A stretch of 9,860 nucleotides of DNA from a candidate division Zixibacteria bacterium RBG_16_43_9 (GTDB taxonomy: Bacteria > Zixibacteria > MSB-5A5 > RBG-16-43-9): the NCBI GenBank assembly GCA_001775355.1, contig MEWM01000149.1:1124-10983 (forward strand), read 5' to 3'. The translations under genes and the position numbers were made by a program. The notes under the pieces are model-generated. The model searched no databases, had not been told where the DNA came from, and saw only the letters and a list, made by a program, of their open reading frames with translations. This document shows, piece after piece, positions 1 through 6,099 of the stretch. Each line of letters opens with the position of its first letter. The stretch's first letter is position 1.

Positions 1-27
1 TTGTAAGGAGAGGGATTAAGGGTGAGG
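1..27. repeat. Edge fragment of an intergenic G-rich repeat
   Basis: The first bases read as a purine-rich run ending in GGGATTAAGGGTGAGG. This resembles one half of a palindromic intergenic repeat seen in many bacterial genomes (CCTCACCC...GGGTGAGG type). Only one arm lies inside the window, so the palindrome cannot be confirmed. No gene is visible between here and the terminator at 70. Confidence 0.3.
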
Positions 28-69
28 TTATTCTACAGTAATGATTATGAAGTGTCACGGATTTCGTAT

Positions 70-100
70 AAAAAAATCCCGCTTTTGGCGGGATTTTTTT
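70..100. terminator. Bidirectional Rho-independent terminator
   Basis: Seven A residues (70-76) precede the stem TCCCGC (77-82), loop TTTTG (83-87) and stem GCGGGA (88-93), followed by seven T residues (94-100). The A-tract and T-tract make it work on both strands. On the minus strand it lies about 30 bases beyond the response-regulator stop at 132, so it should end the hydrolase-regulator transcript. On the plus strand it could end a gene that lies left of the window. Confidence 0.9.
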
Positions 101-131
101 CTCAGATCATTATATTCACTAAGAAAAGAGT

Positions 132-566
132 TTATTTATTTATACTCAAGAGCACAATCCGCACTATCTCCAAAAGCCGTTCACAGTTAAAGGGTTTTTT
201 AATGAACATGTCCCCGCCTGCCTTGAAGCTTTTCCCCTCATCTGATCTGGCATCCTTGCCGGTGAGAAAGATGACCGGGATATTTTCAGTCTCTTTGTTT
301 TTTTTCAGTTCTTCGCACACCTCATACCCATCCATAAAAGGCATCATTATATCCAAAAGTATCAGGTCCGGCCTGAAGCTTTTTGCCCTCTCTATCCCCA
401 TGACGCTGGAATTCTCCGCCAGGACCTGGTAGCCGGCATCCTTTAGAAAAGTCTCGATTATCTCGGTGATCTCAGCTTCGTCATCTATCACCAGAATCTT
501 GCCGGTCTTGGTCTTCTTCTCAAGTCTGGTCGAGCTCACCAGTGACGGGTTCTTTGTCAAATTCAT
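132..566 (-). CDS. Stand-alone receiver-domain response regulator
   Basis: A 144-residue CheY-like protein with one receiver domain (about residues 22-142) after a short polar N-terminus. Visible active-site residues are the acidic cluster Asp28-Asp29-Glu30, the phospho-acceptor Asp72 in LLLDIMMPFMDG, Thr102 at the end of the fourth strand, and the conserved Lys124 before Pro125. No DNA-binding or enzymatic output domain follows, so it must act through a partner protein; no histidine kinase is in the window. The gene begins 14 bases after the hydrolase stop, so the two are probably co-transcribed, and the terminator at 70-100 closes the unit. The start is uncertain: ATG at 566 has a G-rich ribosome site (AGGGGGGAG) almost touching it, while TTG at 560 lies 7 bases from the same site. 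The family call is firm; the pathway is unknown. Confidence 0.93.
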   Translation of the reverse strand: MNLTKNPSLVSSTRLEKKTKTGKILVIDDEAEITEIIETFLKDAGYQVLAENSSVMGIERAKSFRPDLILLDIMMPFMDGYEVCEELKKNKETENIPVIFLTGKDARSDEGKSFKAGGDMFIKKPFNCERLLEIVRIVLLSINK

Positions 567-580
567 ACTCCCCCCTGATT

Positions 581-1381
581 TTATTTAGTTAAAAGCCTTT
601 TATAAAACTCTGGCCTTCGGTCATCAAATATGTAATTATTCTCAGTAAGTTTTTTATCTCTGGCTGAAAAAGGATCGATCTCCACAACGCCGACCTCTTC
701 TTTATCCTGGCTAGCCCTGAAAAGTATTTTTCCTTCAGGCTCTATTATCTGGCTTTTCCCGGTAAAAGAAAGCTTTCTTTTTGCTCTGTCCTCTTCTCCT
801 ATCCGGTTACAGGTTATGGTGAAAACTCTATTCTCTAAGCTTCTAGTCCTCATCGCCTCCTGGGCATAGGATAAAACTAAATTAGAAGGATGGCAGATTA
901 TCTCCGCTCCCTTCAAAGCTAAGACCCTGGAAACTTCAGGAAAACGCCAGTCAAAACAAATCATCATCCCTATTTTTACTCTCCCGCCATCAAAAACCTC
1001 TGGCTCATTCTCACCCGGATCGAAAAGGAATTTCTCCTGATCGAAAAGATGAAGCTTACGATACACTCCTTTTACTCCTTCGGGTGTAAGCAGAACCGCT
1101 GAGTTATAAAGTTTATTCTTAGCTTTCTCCGCTATGCCGAATACCAGACTCGTCTTTTTTTGCCTGGAAAGCTCAAGTAAGAATCTGCTGGTTTCTCCTT
1201 CAGGAAGTTTCTCGGCTAAACTCCTCAGCTCTTCTTTATTCGCAAAGACATATCCGGTATTGAAAAGCTCCGGCAGAACCAGAAGGTCTGCTTCTTCTTT
1301 CCGGATAAGCTTTTCTACCCTTTCGAGATTCTCCTCTTTCTTGCCAAAGATCGGACAAAACTGCACAAACCCGATTTTCAA
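581..1381 (-). CDS. Carbon-nitrogen hydrolase (nitrilase superfamily)
   Basis: A 266-residue, full-length nitrilase-superfamily amidohydrolase. The catalytic triad is visible: Glu38 in LPELFNTGY, Lys109 in YRKLHLF, and the nucleophile Cys142 in MICFDWRFPE. A second conserved block is CHPSNLV (163-169), followed by the RSLENRVFTITCNR segment. The family hydrolyses non-peptide C-N bonds of amides, omega-amides or carbamoyl compounds as a cytosolic enzyme. The shape is closest to the omega-amidase/aliphatic amidase group, but the substrate cannot be read from sequence. The start is TTG at 1381, supported by AAGGAGG (1393-1387) five bases upstream, with no competing ATG. It is followed after 14 bases by the response-regulator gene, so the pair likely forms an operon. 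No convincing promoter was found upstream. Confidence 0.93.
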   Translation of the reverse strand: MKIGFVQFCPIFGKKEENLERVEKLIRKEEADLLVLPELFNTGYVFANKEELRSLAEKLPEGETSRFLLELSRQKKTSLVFGIAEKAKNKLYNSAVLLTPEGVKGVYRKLHLFDQEKFLFDPGENEPEVFDGGRVKIGMMICFDWRFPEVSRVLALKGAEIICHPSNLVLSYAQEAMRTRSLENRVFTITCNRIGEEDRAKRKLSFTGKSQIIEPEGKILFRASQDKEEVGVVEIDPFSARDKKLTENNYIFDDRRPEFYKRLLTK

Positions 1382-1449
1382 ACCGTCCTCCTTTTTATTT
1401 TCGACTTAATTTGTAAATATCTTTAGCCTTAAAACTGAATTGATACCTG

Positions 1450-1502
1450 GTAGGGGGGTTCAACTCCACCCTAGGAAGGGTGGAGTCAAGCTCCACCCTT
1501 CC
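1450..1502. repeat. Two overlapping, mutually exclusive hairpins
   Basis: After a GTAG (1450-1453), the arm ACTCCACCCT (1463-1472) can pair with AGGGTGGAGT (1477-1486) across a four-base loop. The second arm can instead pair onward: GGAAGGGTGGAG (1474-1485) with CTCCACCCTTCC (1491-1502) across TCAAG, giving 12 perfect pairs. Only one of the two structures can form at a time. The element lies between the beta-CASP gene and the hydrolase gene, both on the minus strand. No T-tract follows on either strand, so it is not a classical terminator. It is most simply a repeat element. Confidence 0.7.
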
Positions 1503-1516
1503 GCGATATTTCTTGC

Positions 1517-1570
1517 TTGGCGAGGATGTTATCATCCTCGCCAACTTTTCTCTTGTGGATGATAACATCC
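1517..1570. repeat. Perfect 12-bp hairpin plus inverted partial copy
   Basis: TTGGCGAGGATG (1517-1528), loop TTAT, and CATCCTCGCCAA (1533-1544) form a perfect 12-bp stem. The central 14 bases GGATGTTATCATCC (1524-1537) recur in inverted orientation as GGATGATAACATCC (1557-1570), so the core can also pair with the downstream copy. It sits just beyond the stop of the beta-CASP gene (1623). It may protect the 3' end of that transcript or be an inserted repeat. Confidence 0.7.
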
Positions 1571-1622
1571 ATAAGGAGCATGGAATCTGCCAAACTTCAT
1601 CCCATTTTTCAAAAGCTTTGTG

Positions 1623-3014
1623 CTAAAGAGCTATCTCCTCACCCCTATCCGGTATTGTTACGTTTTGAATTCCCAGCTCTTCGATTGATTCTTTCAGAGC
1701 TTGACTTTCTTTTTCCTCTCCGTGCACCAGGAAAACCCCTCTTAGATTTTTTTTCGCTTGCTCCACATATTGCAGAAGCTCATTTCTGTCCGCATGAGCT
1801 GAAAAGGAGTGAAGTACCTCAACCTCGGATTTCAGGCTATATTCTTCACCCAATATTCTAACCTTGGGATATTTTTCCGCGATCTTTCTGCCCAGGGTAT
1901 TTTCAGCCATATAACCCACGACCAGGATGGTATTTTTTGGATCTTCGATATTATTTTTAAGATGATGCAGTATCCTTCCGCCTTCGCACATCCCTGAGCC
2001 CGCAATTATGAGACACGGTTCTTGAAGATGATTCAATTTCTTTGAATCTTCTGATTCAGTTATGTAAGTAATTCGTTTTAGACCGAACGGGTCTTCTTCC
2101 TTTTCCAAAAGAGCTTTGGTTTCCTTGTCAAAACATTCCGGGTGAAGCTTGAAGATTTCAGTTATGTTGACCGCCAGAGGACTGTCTACGTATACCGGTA
2201 TTTTTGGTATCCTGCTTCCTTTTTCCAGAAGGTAAAGTAGATAGATTAGCTCCTGGGTTCTCTCTAAGGCGAATGCGGGAACCAGTATTTTCCCTCCCCT
2301 CTGAAAGGTTTGATTTATTACCGAAGCTAATTTATCAGATGTGGTGCTGAAATCATCGTGCAGATGGTTTCCATAGGTGCTTTCCAGAATGAGGTAATCT
2401 ATATCCTTGATCTGGATCGGATCTCTTAATATGGGTAGATTTTTTCTGCCTAAGTCGACCGCATATAAAAGCCTGATCTTTTTTCCATTCTCGAAAACCT
2501 CAAAAAAACTCAATGCAGAACCCAGCACATGTCCGGCATCGAAGAAGGTAACCCTGACGTTAGAGGTCACATAGAAAAAGCGGTTATACCCTACCCCTTT
2601 AAAAAGCTCAAGAGACCTTTCTGCTTCTTCCATGGTATAGAGGGGAATTACTGTCGGAAATGCCTTTTTTTCGTTTCTCTTATTCAGGTATTCAGCATCT
2701 TTTTCCTGCAAGTGAGCCGAATCTTTGAGCATAGCCAGGCACAAATCTCTGGTGGCAAAGGTGGAGTAGATTGTATTCTGATATCCATTTTTTACCAGTG
2801 TGGGAATGTTTCCAGAATGGTCCAGATGAGCATGCCCTAACACGACCCGTTCTATGCTCTTAGGCTCAAAAGGAAGATTCCCGTTTCTCTGGTTCGACTC
2901 CTCCCTTCTTCCCTGAAAAAGCCCGCAGTCGATTAAGATTTTCTTACTATTCGACTCAAGTATATGCATCGAGCCGGTAACCGACTTAGTCGCTCCCAAA
3001 AATGTTATCTTCGT
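1623..3014 (-). CDS. Beta-CASP metallo-beta-lactamase RNA nuclease
   Basis: A 463-residue protein, the usual length for the short bacterial COG1236-type MBL-fold RNA exonucleases. Numbered from the proposed ACG start, the zinc motif is His61-x-His63-x-Asp65-His66 (GHAHLDHSGNIP), with His162 (DAGHVLGS) and Asp187 (VDLGR). Beta-CASP motifs follow: A around Glu211 (ESTYGN), B around Glu251 (PAFALERTQE), C at His407 (SFSAHAD), and a final metal-binding His431 (LVHGEE). Histidine in motif C fits RNA rather than DNA substrates. The first possible ATG/GTG/TTG is TTG at 2999, but this loses the first strand (KITFL) and lies 20 bases from the ribosome site. GGAGG (3024-3020) sits five bases before ACG at 3014, giving the family-typical N-terminus (M)KITFLGATKSVTGS. 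No ATG, GTG or TTG lies in frame between the upstream stop (3071) and 2999. Confidence 0.93.
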   Translation of the reverse strand, partial: TKITFLGATKSVTGSMHILESNSKKILIDCGLFQGRREESNQRNGNLPFEPKSIERVVLGHAHLDHSGNIPTLVKNGYQNTIYSTFATRDLCLAMLKDSAHLQEKDAEYLNKRNEKKAFPTVIPLYTMEEAERSLELFKGVGYNRFFYVTSNVRVTFFDAGHVLGSALSFFEVFENGKKIRLLYAVDLGRKNLPILRDPIQIKDIDYLILESTYGNHLHDDFSTTSDKLASVINQTFQRGGKILVPAFALERTQELIYLLYLLEKGSRIPKIPVYVDSPLAVNITEIFKLHPECFDKETKALLEKEEDPFGLKRITYITESEDSKKLNHLQEPCLIIAGSGMCEGGRILHHLKNNIEDPKNTILVVGYMAENTLGRKIAEKYPKVRILGEEYSLKSEVEVLHSFSAHADRNELLQYVEQAKKNLRGVFLVHGEEKESQALKESIEELGIQNVTIPDRGEEIAL

Positions 3015-3024
3015 ATAGACCTCC
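3012..3024 (-). promoter_or_regulatory. GGAGG ribosome site with ACG start codon
   Basis: On the minus strand GGAGG (3024-3020) is followed by TCTAT and then ACG (3014-3012), in frame with the beta-CASP protein exactly where homologues carry ATG. This arrangement decides the start. ACG is either a rare start codon, a recent ATG-to-ACG change that lowers expression, or a sequencing/assembly error at position 3013. Confidence 0.65.
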
Positions 3025-3034
3025 GGATTGTAGT

Positions 3035-3086
3035 TAGCTGATTTATCAGCTACTGTTTTATCTTGAAGTCAGCCGATTCATCGGCT
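3035..3086. repeat. Twin 16-bp palindromes with compensatory change
   Basis: AGCTGAT-TT-ATCAGCT (3036-3051, extendable by one pair to 3035-3052) and AGCCGAT-TC-ATCGGCT (3071-3086) are two perfect 7-bp hairpins. They differ by a paired T-A to C-G replacement in the stem and one base in the loop. They lie between the candidate promoter at 3095-3123 and the beta-CASP ribosome site, so they would sit in its 5' untranslated RNA. They could equally be dispersed repeats. Confidence 0.75.
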
Positions 3087-3094
3087 TCTTCGCT

Positions 3095-3123
3095 AACATA
3101 ACTTTAACTTCAGGTTCTGTCAA
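3095..3123 (-). promoter_or_regulatory. Candidate sigma-70-type promoter for the beta-CASP gene
   Basis: On the minus strand TTGACA (3123-3118) is a perfect -35 box. A 17-base spacer follows, then TATGTT (3100-3095), which matches the -10 consensus at four of six positions. Transcription would begin near 3088 and leave a leader of about 75 bases containing the two palindromes at 3035-3086. Confidence 0.5.
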
Positions 3124-3149
3124 ATCCAAAATAACAGGAGCTTTTAATC

Positions 3150-3204
3150 CCCACCTTGAGGGCAAGGTGGGACTACAATTAGTAGGACAGGCATCCTTGC
3201 CTGT
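3150..3204. repeat. Divergent pair of REP-like hairpins (feet facing)
   Basis: On the minus strand GTAG (3176-3173), one base, then stem CCCACCTTG / loop CCCT / CAAGGTGGG (3171-3150). On the plus strand GTAG (3182-3185), one base, then ACAGGCA / TCCT / TGCCTGT (3187-3204). The two GTAG feet face each other across AATTA. The stems are unrelated in sequence, but the foot-plus-one-base-plus-stem layout is the same. This matches the architecture known for RAYT-associated REP elements. Confidence 0.7.
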
Positions 3205-3206
3205 TT

Positions 3207-3306
3207 GGTCAGACAGGAATGTCTGACCGAATACTATACTCGGTATACCCAGGTTGCCCTCAACCTGGGTCCGCACCCAGAGATGGGACTGGCATTCTTG
3301 TCTGTC
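3207..3306. repeat. Cluster of further intergenic hairpins
   Basis: GGTCAGACA / GGAA / TGTCTGACC (3207-3228, 9 perfect pairs) and ACCCAGGTTG / CCCT / CAACCTGGGT (3247-3270, 10 perfect pairs). A degenerate relative of the ACAGGCA hairpin follows at about 3289-3306 (ACTGGCATTCTTGTCTGT). With the elements at 3035-3204 these fill most of the 306-base gap between the beta-CASP and arsM genes. An 83-codon frame crosses this cluster but is only repeat sequence. Confidence 0.65.
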
Positions 3307-3320
3307 CAAGTCTTCGACTT

Positions 3321-4151
3321 TTATTCCGGTTTTATCCCCTGAACTTTTATGCTGACAACCGACCGGGCAACATCTTTCAGCTTTTCCATAGGGATTTTCA
3401 TCTCTTCGATTAACGCTTTTGCAGTCGAGTCACTAGCCATAAGCTCAATTGGAAAAGAGGTCTCATCGATTATTTTGACTTCCCTGAAACCTGCAGCTTT
3501 TATGGCATTTAGGTAATCATCTTTCATTATCGCGCCGGAAAGACAGCCAATATACGCCTCAACTGAGTTTTTTATGAAATCCGGAAGCTCCTTAAGCAAT
3601 ACCAGGTCTGAAATCATCAGCCTGCCACCGGGTTTCAAAACCCTGAATGTCTCCCTGAAGACCCTTTCCTTATCCGGCACCAGGTTGATCACGCAGTTTG
3701 AGATAACTGCATTTACGAAGTTATCCGCCACAGGCAGATTTTCGATCTCTCCCAATCTGAACTCTACGTTTCCGTACTTGCCCTTCCTGGCGTTTTCCCT
3801 TGCTTTTTCGATCATCTCCGGGGTCATATCCACGCCGACCACTTTGCCGGTTTTACCGACTTTGTTAGCTGCCAGGAAACAATCCAATCCTGGTCCTGAG
3901 CCCAGGTCAAGAACTATCTCCCCTTGTTTCAAAGATGCCAGGGCAACCGGATTCCCGCACCCCAGGCCTAAGTTTGCGCCTTCTGGAACACCTTTAAGCT
4001 CCTCGTCAGTATAACCAATAGATTTGCTTATGCTCTCTGATGGATTATCGCCTCCGCAGCAGGATTTTACCGGGGAGCAGCAGGAGGCTTCCTTTTTGGC
4101 AATTTTCGCATACCCCTCTCTTACAGCTTTCTTAATTTTTTCCTGTTTCAT
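3321..4151 (-). CDS. arsM: Arsenite methyltransferase
   Basis: A 276-residue SAM-dependent As(III) methyltransferase. The Rossmann-fold SAM site is visible as LDLGSGPGLD (81-90), with acidic Asp108 in VGVDMTPE. Candidate arsenic-binding cysteines are Cys65 (GLGCGNPVA), Cys153 (ISNCVINL) and Cys203 (IGCLSGA); the last two are 50 residues apart, the spacing of the two catalytic-core cysteines in characterised ArsM. The N-terminus adds the pairs Cys24-25 (SCCSP) and Cys31-32 (SCCGG), typical of this subfamily. The enzyme converts arsenite-thiol complexes to mono-, di- and trimethylated species in the cytosol. The ATG start has AGGAG seven bases upstream. It lies 61 bases downstream of the AbrB-type gene and probably shares its promoter. 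No arsR, arsB/acr3 or arsC gene is in the window. Confidence 0.92.
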   Translation of the reverse strand: MKQEKIKKAVREGYAKIAKKEASCCSPVKSCCGGDNPSESISKSIGYTDEELKGVPEGANLGLGCGNPVALASLKQGEIVLDLGSGPGLDCFLAANKVGKTGKVVGVDMTPEMIEKARENARKGKYGNVEFRLGEIENLPVADNFVNAVISNCVINLVPDKERVFRETFRVLKPGGRLMISDLVLLKELPDFIKNSVEAYIGCLSGAIMKDDYLNAIKAAGFREVKIIDETSFPIELMASDSTAKALIEEMKIPMEKLKDVARSVVSIKVQGIKPE

Positions 4152-4212
4152 TTTCTTTCTCCTTTTTTTTTATTGGTGATTCAAGAAGCATCCCTTCTTC
4201 GTGCACTTCTTT

Positions 4213-4491
4213 CTATTTCTGAAGTATCTCTCTTGCCATAGGCCCGAGCAGACCTTTCACCATTTGACCCAGCTCCCCGGCACTAACCAGTGAGATACAG
4301 CAGATCTCCCCGTCTTTTTTCCAGCTTATCACTGCAAACTTATCCCCGGGCTTGATTTTTGCTTTTTCCCTTATCTCCTTGGGAAGCACCATCTGCCCCC
4401 GCTCATCCACGCTGATCAACGATTCGACCTGGCAGCATCCCATCTTCCCCACAGGTCCGCAGCATGATTTGTTTTTTCCCTTTTTCGCCAA
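4213..4491 (-). CDS. Cysteine-rich AbrB-type regulator (HgcC-like)
   Basis: A 92-residue protein with an AbrB/MazE/SpoVT swapped-hairpin domain at about residues 23-65 (VDERGQMVLPKEIREKAKIKPGDKF). It is preceded by a lysine-rich, cysteine-rich arm, CCGPVGKMGCC (Cys10-11 and Cys19-20), and a third pair Cys64-65 lies at the end of the domain. Proteins of this shape are annotated as HgcAB-associated (HgcC-like) and occur beside arsM or mercury methylation genes; that link is from memory of the family. The inference is that thiol pairs bind As(III), Hg(II) or a similar soft metal(loid) and alter DNA binding. The start is TTG at 4491, eight bases after AGGAGG (4505-4500). A GTG at 4500 would add three residues but overlaps that ribosome site. 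It is the first gene of the arsM operon. Confidence 0.85.
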   Translation of the reverse strand: MAKKGKNKSCCGPVGKMGCCQVESLISVDERGQMVLPKEIREKAKIKPGDKFAVISWKKDGEICCISLVSAGELGQMVKGLLGPMAREILQK

Positions 4492-4515
4492 TTTCCTCAC
4501 CTCCTCAGCTTTAAA

Positions 4516-4544
4516 TTATCAGCATACATTGATTATACTGATAA
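4516..4544. promoter_or_regulatory. Candidate operator of the arsM operon
   Basis: TTATCAGCATA (4516-4526) and TATACTGATAA (4534-4544) form an 11-base inverted repeat with one mismatch around a 7-base centre. It lies between the predicted transcription start (about 4555) and the ribosome site (4505), where a bound repressor would block elongation or initiation. AT-rich interrupted dyads of this kind suit ArsR-type or AbrB-type regulators. No arsR is present, so the co-encoded AbrB-type protein is the nearest candidate ligand. Confidence 0.55.
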
Positions 4545-4561
4545 ATCAGACATCTCTGAAT

Positions 4562-4590
4562 AGTATACGCAGGGAATTACCGTTTGTCAA
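4562..4590 (-). promoter_or_regulatory. Consensus sigma-70-type promoter of the arsM operon
   Basis: On the minus strand TTGACA (4590-4585) is a perfect -35 box. A spacer of exactly 17 bases follows, then TATACT (4567-4562), five of six matches to the -10 consensus. It drives leftward transcription into the AbrB-type gene and arsM. A promoter this strong beside a dyad suggests repression-based control. Confidence 0.8.
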
Positions 4591-4709
4591 CTATTTTTTT
4601 AATTTTTTGCATTTTTTGTAGGATCCTAGTGCCAGTTTACAAATCTAAATGGAGATTTTTCTTTGTTTTTGAGTCAAGCTGGATTATTTTTAAAAAAGAT
4701 CGTGCACTT
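4591..4709. other. AT-rich gap with no gene recognised
   Basis: This stretch lies between the divergent arsM promoter and the first REP-like hairpin upstream of rlmN. It is T-rich, and a weak AAATCT / AGATTT hairpin (4641-4658) followed by T residues is the only structure seen. No convincing plus-strand promoter for rlmN was recognised. Confidence 0.5.
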
Positions 4710-4736
4710 CCCGCCTTGAGGGCAAGGCGGGATTAC
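4710..4736 (-). repeat. REP-like hairpin with GTAA foot
   Basis: On the minus strand GTAA (4736-4733), one base, then CCCGCCTTG / CCCT / CAAGGCGGG (4731-4710). It matches the hairpin at 3150-3171 except for a compensatory A-T to G-C exchange in the stem, so pairing has been kept while sequence changed. Confidence 0.7.
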
Positions 4737-4743
4737 AGTGTTA

Positions 4744-4818
4744 CTTGTCGTCATTCTGAGTCCCCGGAAGGGGACGAAGAATCTTTAGATCCTTCGTCCT
4801 TCGGACTCAGGATGACAA
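4744..4818. repeat. Long GTCATTCTGAG-type palindrome
   Basis: Outer arms GTCATTCTGAGTCC (4750-4763) and GGACTCAGGATGAC (4803-4816) pair with one mismatch. Inner arms GGACGAAG (4772-4779) and CTTCGTCC (4792-4799) close a 12-base loop. This resembles the widespread GTCATTCTGAG...GAATCT intergenic repeat of many environmental bacteria. It lies directly upstream of rlmN. Confidence 0.75.
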
Positions 4819-4869
4819 GAAAATAACTTACGGCTTGCCCGTATGGGTTGGCTTCCAAATTTTCCAAAT

Positions 4870-5901
4870 ATGGAAAAAATCAATTTAAAAGCTCTCTGGA
4901 TAGAAGAGTTAGAAAGCTTCCTGGACAAGCTGGGGGAGAAAAAGTACAAGGCTAAACAGTTAGCCAAGTGGATTTATAACAAGGGGGTAACAGATTTTGA
5001 GGAAATGACTGACCTCTCTAAAGACCTCAGACGGAAATTGTCTGAAGTCGCCTATATCGGAAAGCTGAAGCTGACAAGAAAACAAGTATCTAAGATCGAC
5101 CAGACGGAAAAATTTCTATTGGAGCTTTTTGATGACAAAAGAATTGAGACGGTGCTGATGAGAGAAAAAAACCGGGTCACCGTCTGCATCTCCACCCAGG
5201 TTGGCTGTGCTTTGAACTGTATTTTCTGTGCCACAGGGAAATCAGGCTTTGAAAGAAACCTTTCGGCTGGCGAAATCGTTGATCAGATAATCGCTGTTAA
5301 AGGATACCTGAAAGAAGATGAAAAAATAACCAATATAGTGATAATGGGTATGGGAGAGCCTTTGTTAAATTACGAAAATACCGTGAAAGCTATCAGAATA
5401 ATCCAGTCAGAGTTAGGTCTATCCATCTCGGCTAAGAGGATAACCCTTTCCACCTCCGGGATCGCCCCTGAGATTTACAAATTAGCGGACGAGAGGCTGA
5501 AGATAAAATTAGCCCTGTCCTTGAATGCCCCGGATGATGAGTTGAGGAGAAAACTTATGCCCATCACCAAAAAATATCCTTTATCCGAAGTCTTAGAGGC
5601 TTTGAAATATTATGCTAAAAAAAATGATATCCGGATAACCTTTGAATATGTTTTGATAAAAGACGTAAATGACTCTGAGGAACAGGCTTTGAAGCTGGCA
5701 AAGCTCATCCGGGGAATCACCTGCAAAATAAACCTCATCCCTTATAATCCAATAAAAGAATGCCCTTATAAAAAGCCGGATGAAGAGACTCTAATGAAGT
5801 TCCGGGATATTTTGTATCCCAGAGCTCCAGCCGTGACCTTGCGCAGAAGCAAAGGAGAAGACATCCAGGCCGCCTGCGGACAATTGAAGGCAGGAATGTG
5901 A
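4870..5901 (+). CDS. rlmN: Dual-specificity 23S rRNA/tRNA adenine-C2 methyltransferase
   Basis: A 343-residue, full-length radical-SAM enzyme that makes 2-methyladenosine at A2503 of 23S rRNA and, in characterised homologues, A37 of some tRNAs. The 4Fe-4S ligands are Cys113, Cys117 and Cys120 (GCALNCIFCATG). The two mechanistic cysteines are also present: Cys106 (VCISTQVGC), seven residues before the cluster as in E. coli, and Cys336 in AACGQL near the C-terminus. MGMGEPLLNY and STSGIAP are further family blocks. The N-terminal accessory domain starts at EKINLKAL, which favours ATG at 4870 over the in-frame ATG at 4843 that would add nine unconserved residues. Neither start has a recognisable ribosome site. 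It is a single-gene unit flanked by repeats. Confidence 0.95.
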   Translation: MEKINLKALWIEELESFLDKLGEKKYKAKQLAKWIYNKGVTDFEEMTDLSKDLRRKLSEVAYIGKLKLTRKQVSKIDQTEKFLLELFDDKRIETVLMREKNRVTVCISTQVGCALNCIFCATGKSGFERNLSAGEIVDQIIAVKGYLKEDEKITNIVIMGMGEPLLNYENTVKAIRIIQSELGLSISAKRITLSTSGIAPEIYKLADERLKIKLALSLNAPDDELRRKLMPITKKYPLSEVLEALKYYAKKNDIRITFEYVLIKDVNDSEEQALKLAKLIRGITCKINLIPYNPIKECPYKKPDEETLMKFRDILYPRAPAVTLRRSKGEDIQAACGQLKAGM

Positions 5902-5904
5902 CCT

Positions 5905-5929
5905 GTAGGGGCCACCCGACGGGTCGTCC
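5905..5929 (+). repeat. REP-like element with GTAG foot, imperfect stem
   Basis: GTAG (5905-5908), one base, then an imperfect stem centred on ACCCG-A-CGGGT (5913-5923). It starts three bases after the rlmN stop codon. The stem is a diverged relative of the GGCGACC hairpin at 7534-7554. Confidence 0.5.
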
Positions 5930-5942
5930 AAACCAAAAATAA

Positions 5943-5964
5943 CGTCCTCACTCCTGTGAGGACG
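5943..5964. repeat. Perfect 9-bp hairpin downstream of rlmN
   Basis: CGTCCTCAC (5943-5951), loop TCCT, GTGAGGACG (5956-5964). On the minus strand it is followed by TTATTTTT, but no minus-strand gene ends here. It is probably another dispersed hairpin. Confidence 0.6.
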
Positions 5965-5968
5965 AAAT

Positions 5969-5997
5969 GTAGCGGAGGTCTTCAGACCTCCATTTTT
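5969..5997 (+). repeat. REP-like hairpin, possible rlmN terminator
   Basis: GTAG (5969-5972), one base, then GGAGGTCT / TC / AGACCTCC (5974-5991), followed by ATTTTT. The 8-bp GC-rich stem plus short T-run could terminate rlmN transcription. The same 28-base sequence, with one change in the loop, recurs inverted at 6875-6902 without a T-run. The element is therefore a repeat first and a terminator only by position. Confidence 0.65.
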
Positions 5998-6099
5998 GTA
6001 TTCGTTGTGCGAACCTTTTCCTATTAACGGATCCGGAGCAAGCCCCCGTAGGGTAGGACAGGGTCGCCAAATTAATTTTATTGATTCACAATTTTTCTC

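Noticed and set aside
1382..1622. Riboswitch or small RNA in the gap before the hydrolase gene
   Set aside because: Only simple hairpins are visible; no recognised aptamer motif or terminator with a T-run on the minus strand.
3035..3306. CRISPR array
   Set aside because: The repeated units are unequal palindromes of different sequence with irregular spacing and no constant repeat; no cas gene is present.
3058..3309. Minus-strand 83-codon open frame between the RNase and arsM genes
   Set aside because: It runs through the cluster of intergenic hairpins (3071-3306) and its translation is just repeat sequence; there is no ribosome site or domain.
4843..4869. Nine-residue N-terminal extension of RlmN from ATG 4843
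   Set aside because: The added residues (MGWLPNFPN) are not part of the family domain and have no ribosome site; ATG 4870 gives the typical N-terminus.
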